The notes under the pieces: generated by a model
The model's database searches: none
The model's input: only the letters and a program-made list of their open reading frames with translations
What the model was told of the DNA's origin: nothing
From: an uncultured Granulosicoccaceae bacterium
Lineage (GTDB): Bacteria > Pseudomonadota > Gammaproteobacteria > Granulosicoccales > Granulosicoccaceae
DNA length: 48,023 nucleotides
Assembly: GCA_938007995.1 (NCBI GenBank)
Contig: CALLLW010000048.1
Coordinates: 1-48,023, forward strand
Reading direction: 5' to 3'
Made by a program: the position numbers and the translations under genes
Shown here: positions 44,588-48,023 of the stretch, one piece after another
How the letters are laid out: each line of letters opens with the position of its first letter
How positions within the stretch are numbered: the first letter of the stretch is position 1

Positions 44588-44718
44588 AAGTCATTTGGTA
44601 AAAATGTAGGGTGAGCAGGATCCCGGAGCTTGTCTGAAGTATCAATGATCATTTACTCAGATGTTGGGTTATTCATTATGCTCTGGCAGATTTTGTGTCG
44701 TTTTAGTAGATGGCACTA

Positions 44719-45322
44719 CTGTCCCGTTAACTTTTAGAACATGCGCATTTGAGGATCGTAGCCGTTGTATTCCTCTCTCAATCAGCCGGTGATCAGATCA
44801 TCCAACGATCTTTTCTCAAACAAATTAAGTTGCAAGAGCCGCAATAGTTGTAGAACCCAGCGCGTGCAAATTATTTTTGAACTTGAATCCATGAACGGGC
44901 GCTAGACCCTGACTGCGGCTTAACAGTTGCGCAAACAGCTCCTTGTAGAGCTCATGCGGTTTGTCCGCATTGATTCTGGCAAGATTTGAACGCGACGTTT
45001 TGGTGCTCCCCAGGTGATATAAACGATGTTGCTGGGCACTCACTTTGTCTACGATATCTCGTCAGCTCTTGCGTCCAGTCAGTTGTCCTATCGTCATCGT
45101 GACAAACTGGTACCATCGCGAGGCTGTTCTGAAGGATCGACCGCTGTGATGCTTGTTTGCCAGTGACTCAAATTCATGTCTCGGTATCAATTTCAGTATT
45201 TGGGACAAAATCGTATTACAATGAGCCATGGTCTGATCTCCTTCTGTGGCAGTGTTTATTCGCAAACCCATTGTACTAGAGCTGGCGATCAGGCCATAAC
45301 TCAGCCGCGGTTAACAGGACAG
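44719..45322 (-). mobile_element. IS4-family element remnant with internal deletion
   Basis: Ends CTGTCCCGTTAAC (44719-44731) and GTTAACAGGACAG (45310-45322) are inverted repeats with 12 of 13 matches. Between them lie only the N-terminal ~140 codons of the transposase and its last ~17 codons (out of frame), so most of the catalytic domain has been deleted. About 604 bp; a target duplication could not be recognised. Such derivatives could be mobilised by a full-length relative. Confidence 0.75.
44825..45229 (-). pseudogene. IS4-family transposase, N-terminal fragment with stop codon and deletion
   Basis: Start ATG at 45229 with AGGAG ahead. Reads MAHCNTILSQILKLIPRHEF, SLANKHHSGRSFRTASRW, VTMTIGQLTGRKS, then TGA at 45062-45064 where Leu is expected, then in the same frame RDIVDKVSAQQHRLYHLGST and KPHELYKELFAQLLS to HALGSTTI. 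After STTI the frame is lost: another frame gives QLNLFEKRSLDDLITG and a stop, the usual transposase C-terminus. The central catalytic region with the DDE residues is gone. Inactive. Confidence 0.8.
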
Positions 45323-45367
45323 ATGTGAAGTCTCATAATGCGGCAGTTAATAATTCTTGGGGTTTTT

Positions 45368-45808
45368 ATGAGTTCAAAGTCTCCGGTGTTGGTATCTTTA
45401 CTCGCGTTCAGGTCTTTACTCTCCGGTAGACGGGGTGGAGCAATTTTATGCGCATTCGCACTGGCCAGCTGCACGGCTACTCTGCCGGAGTTAGGGTCGT
45501 TTTTTGGTTTGAACAGTGAAGAGCCAGTGGTGATTCCGGTAGGTACAATCAAGCCGGAACTCGACTATTCATCTGAATCACCCGAATGTGAAATAGCAGC
45601 ACAGCGTATCAGCGAGAATGTTCAGGTCGGGATGACACGCAAAGATGTAGAGCGGTTGGTTGGGCAACCGAAGTTGATACTGGCAGGCGCATGGCACTGG
45701 ACGCGTGGGTTCACCAGAACTGGCAGACCTATAGTAAAGTTTCAAAGCAGTCGTGAGCAAAATAGCGTGTTCGTCAGCTCTTTTACAGCCGAGTCAAATG
45801 AGTGCTAG
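45368..45808 (+). CDS. Lipoprotein with BamE/SmpA-like domain
   Basis: 146 residues from the ATG at 45368, or 156 from 45338. N-terminal hydrophobic segment ends in a lipobox (CAFALASC), so it is probably a lipoprotein. The C-terminal part ISENVQVGMTRKDVERLVGQPKLILAGAW resembles the SmpA/OmlA/BamE motif (I..GMT..dV..LlG.P), followed by beta-strands. Not the essential BamE by context; an accessory paralog. Lies 15 bp beyond the IS remnant end, so the insertion may have altered its promoter. Confidence 0.7.
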   Translation: MSSKSPVLVSLLAFRSLLSGRRGGAILCAFALASCTATLPELGSFFGLNSEEPVVIPVGTIKPELDYSSESPECEIAAQRISENVQVGMTRKDVERLVGQPKLILAGAWHWTRGFTRTGRPIVKFQSSREQNSVFVSSFTAESNEC

Positions 45809-45849
45809 TGGGCCACTAGCTGTGATTGCCATGTGGCGGCAGGTGTCGT

Positions 45850-46969
45850 TCAGTAATAGTTATTGATGTGTTGTTCCAGTGCTGCCATTCCTTCATCAAG
45901 CCCTTTGCGACCAAACCCCAGTCTGAAGTGATTGTCCGGTGTATCACTTAACGCTGACTGATAAACAGAACCAGGCAACAGTAGTACACCGCTTTTTTCA
46001 ATCAGTTGTCGGGTAAAGTTCTCTACCCCGTCAGCACCTTTGTAAAGCGGGAACGCCATGCATGATCCATCCGGTCTTTGCCAGTCAAATAGCTCAGTGT
46101 GGCGGCTGAAAAAAGCATCCAACGATTGCGCAGGTGCGTGCCAGTAGCTGCTCGCTGTGGCGCAGTGCAATTTTGGTCAGTCGTTCACTTGGGCCGGAAT
46201 TGCAAATCGAAAGATAGTGTTTAAGCTTTTCCATTCTGTTGATAACGTCTTTGTCTTTACAGGCAATCCAGCCAATCCTTAAACCGGGTAAGCCGTAGGC
46301 TTTGGACATCACATTCAGTGATAGCCCGCGCTCGTAAACATCTGCAACGAACGGTAGATGCATTGTGCCGGTCTCACCCAGGCCATTGAATATTTCATCG
46401 TGCAAAATATAGATACCGTGTTTTCTGCACAGATCAATTAGCGCGTAGTACCGGTCCAGCGGCAGGATCGCACCGGTTGGATTGTGGGGAAAATTAATCG
46501 TGATCAGCCGGGTGTTTGGTTTTATCGATGCCGCAACTCTGTCTATATCAAGTGACCAGTTGTCGGTTGGATCAAGTGGAATCCCTGTGGTGTCGCAAAC
46601 CGACAGTGGTAAGGACTCGTGCGACTGATAGTTTGGCGTTACCACGATGGTGTGGCTGTCTTTATTCAGCAATACAGTGTTTGCTGCGAATATTCCCTCA
46701 CTGGCACCTGCGAAGCAAAGTAGGTGTTCCCGGTTGCAGCTGGTGAAGGTTTTGGCAATTTCGTCTCTGACGTCAGGCGCGCCGAATGTTTCTGTATAGC
46801 CAAGCCACATGTTTTCGAATTCGGCGCGTTCCTCGGCAGTTGCATAGCCAAGTAGCTCCTGCAACGACATGCTCTGGGCGTCGGAGGCCGTCAAATGGTG
46901 GCGGGAGTTGAATTCCCAATTTGAAAAATGAGTCTCCAGTCGAAAGTCGGGTAGCTGGTTCATGTGCAA
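45850..46969 (-). pseudogene. Class I/II PLP-dependent aminotransferase, frameshifted
   Basis: The first frame (46969-46094) encodes 291 residues with VTPNYQSHESLPLS, INFPHNPTGAILPLDRYYAL, YILHDEIFNGLGETG and the PLP-lysine motif NVMSKAYGLPGLRIGW. It then runs into LARTCAIVGCFFQPPH and stops. The missing end is in the next frame: SLDAFFSRHTELFDWQRPDG, FPLYKGADGVENFTRQLIEK, SGVLLLPGSVY, HFRLGFGRKGLDEGMAALEQH to 45850. A small deletion near 46115-46130 (between ATCGTT and TCGTTG, likely a slipped repeat) explains it. Without a sequencing error the product lacks the small C-terminal domain and should be inactive. No operon partner. Confidence 0.8.
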
Positions 46970-47100
46970 CAGGGAGTGACTGTAGTATGCTCGATCATAC
47001 TCCGGACTCAGCTTTTGAGACAGTCGGGCAGGGGCGGCATTCAGCAGAGCGGCGCCACCAAAAAAGTATTATTTACCGTCAGCTTTGAACCAGCCCAGTC

Positions 47101-47868
47101 ATGAATGAACACTTAGATAGCCCAAGCGTTGATCCTGTAGAAATTGAAAAATTCAACCGCCTGGCAGAGATCTGGTGGGATGCCGACGGCCCCATGTGGC
47201 CACTGAATACGCTTAATCGGCTGCGCATCGGGTACATTGTTAAACAGATTTCTTCCTTTTACGGTGTGTCACCAGACAGTCTTAAGCCATTGTCAGGTAT
47301 TCGGCTTCTCGATATTGGTTGCGGTGGTGGCTTGCTGGCTGAGGCGATGGCAGAAAAAGGCGCGCAGGTGCATGGTATTGATATACCGGAAAAAAATATC
47401 TACATCGCCAGGCAACACGCAGAGGGAATGGAGAATCAACCTGTTTACGAACAGGTAACCGCTGAGAGCCTCGCGCTGCGTGGTCAGAGTTATGATGTTG
47501 TACTTAACATGGAGGTGGTAGAGCATGTCGCAGATCTGTCATCCTTTATGACAGCGTGCAATTCTCTGGTCAGGCCCGGTGGCATGCAGATTATCTCTAC
47601 CATCAATAGAAATCCTGTGGCCGGATTCTCTGCCATCTTTGGGGCCGAGTATGTATTGCGATGGTTACCCAAGGGGACACATCAATATCGAAAGCTCGTC
47701 AAGCCGCGGGAGTTGCAGCGGTTATGTAGCAGAGATGGTCTTGAACAGCTGGCAACCACCGGCGTGGCGGTTAATCCGGTCACCAAAAAAATGTCTCTTC
47801 GAAAGTCCCGACTGATCAGCTATATGCTGGTGCTAAGCAAGCCAGACATCACTGAATCGCTCAGCTAG
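47101..47868 (+). CDS. ubiG: Ubiquinone biosynthesis O-methyltransferase
   Basis: 255 residues. Start VDPVEIEKFNRLAEIWWDADGPMWPLNTLNRLRIGYI is diagnostic for UbiG. SAM motif I LLDIGCGGGLLAEAMAEKGAQVHGID; later YDVVLNMEVVEHVAD and LVRPGGMQIISTINRN. C-terminal HQYRKLVKPREL. It performs the two O-methylation steps of ubiquinone synthesis. Single gene here. Slightly longer than the E. coli enzyme through small insertions. Confidence 0.95.
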   Translation: MNEHLDSPSVDPVEIEKFNRLAEIWWDADGPMWPLNTLNRLRIGYIVKQISSFYGVSPDSLKPLSGIRLLDIGCGGGLLAEAMAEKGAQVHGIDIPEKNIYIARQHAEGMENQPVYEQVTAESLALRGQSYDVVLNMEVVEHVADLSSFMTACNSLVRPGGMQIISTINRNPVAGFSAIFGAEYVLRWLPKGTHQYRKLVKPRELQRLCSRDGLEQLATTGVAVNPVTKKMSLRKSRLISYMLVLSKPDITESLS

Positions 47869-47872
47869 CCCG

Positions 47873-48023
47873 GTTTATTCGTGAAAATGACGGCATCCCG
47901 CTTGATCCTTGATTCCACAGCGAATTTTTTCTCTTGCAAATATCAGTAAGTATTCGATGCGAGAAGAAAATACCCTGTGAAACCAATGCTCTGCGCGCTA
48001 TGCTCGCCATTTCACGAATAAAC
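47873..48023. repeat. 151-bp fold-back sequence after ubiG
   Basis: GTTTATTCGTGAAA (47873-47886) is repeated inverted as TTTCACGAATAAAC (48010-48023, the last bases of the window). Inside, 47916-47938 (CACAGCGAATTTTTTCTC...) is an imperfect inverted match of 47958-47979. It could fold into one long hairpin. Either a MITE-like palindromic element or a large terminator-like structure; it may extend beyond the window. Confidence 0.45.

Noticed and set aside
1..48023. CRISPR arrays, rRNA genes, complete prophage
   Set aside because: No regularly spaced direct repeats, no rRNA sequence and no phage structural genes were seen.

Overview
The window looks like a piece of chromosome from a marine-type gammaproteobacterium. 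The evidence is a ubiG gene, a tRNA-Glu almost identical to the enterobacterial one, an RND pump with its own TetR regulator, liv and sox operons of proteobacterial type, and E. coli-like promoter and terminator signals. I cannot name a genus from the sequence alone.

Region 1 (1-8.6 kb) is an envelope locus. Two tandem paralogous secreted proteins (delta-60/beta-propeller head) lie on the minus strand; the first runs off the left edge. The second is followed by a broken tail with an F5/8C (discoidin-type) lectin domain. Divergently transcribed are a Wzc-type tyrosine autokinase and an OmpA-family protein with an alanine-rich stalk like that of the surface protein. A decayed fragment of a second autokinase and a tRNA-Glu follow.

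Region 2 (8.7-14.8 kb, minus strand) is a branched-chain amino-acid ABC importer (livG-livF-livH-livM, then the binding protein), preceded by a small secreted protein and two strong hairpins.

Region 3 (15.2-19.6 kb) holds a TTC38-like TPR protein paired with a GrdB-like reductase without selenocysteine, a cysteine-rich secreted protein and a LysR regulator. Divergent from lysR is the most interesting element of the window: a candidate small RNA of about 210 nt with its own sigma-70 promoter, two long hairpins whose loops both carry CCTCCTCC/CTCCTCC (anti-Shine-Dalgarno), a third single-stranded CCTCC, and a terminator with a T6 tract. A palindromic LysR-type box sits about 64 bp upstream of its predicted start.

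Region 4 (19.6-29.2 kb) carries a tetR-MFP-RND efflux operon, a lipoprotein-like alpha/beta hydrolase, a GDPD phosphodiesterase, a MocR-type regulator and a 3-hydroxyisobutyrate-dehydrogenase-like enzyme.

Region 5 (29.4-39.9 kb) is a PotABCD-like ABC importer followed by the heterotetrameric sarcosine oxidase operon soxBDAG and a pterin carbinolamine dehydratase. The layout suggests uptake and oxidative demethylation of an N-methylated compound. A 112-bp fold-back repeat splits the two permease genes.

Region 6 (40-47 kb) is an accessory stretch of small orphan genes. Two hairpin sites with integron attC features flank an HNH nuclease gene (a cluster of attC sites without an integrase in view). 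MAPEG, GFA, quinol-monooxygenase-like and GyrI-like genes follow, then an internally deleted IS4-family element, a BamE-like lipoprotein and a frameshifted aminotransferase. The window ends with ubiG and a 151-bp fold-back sequence.
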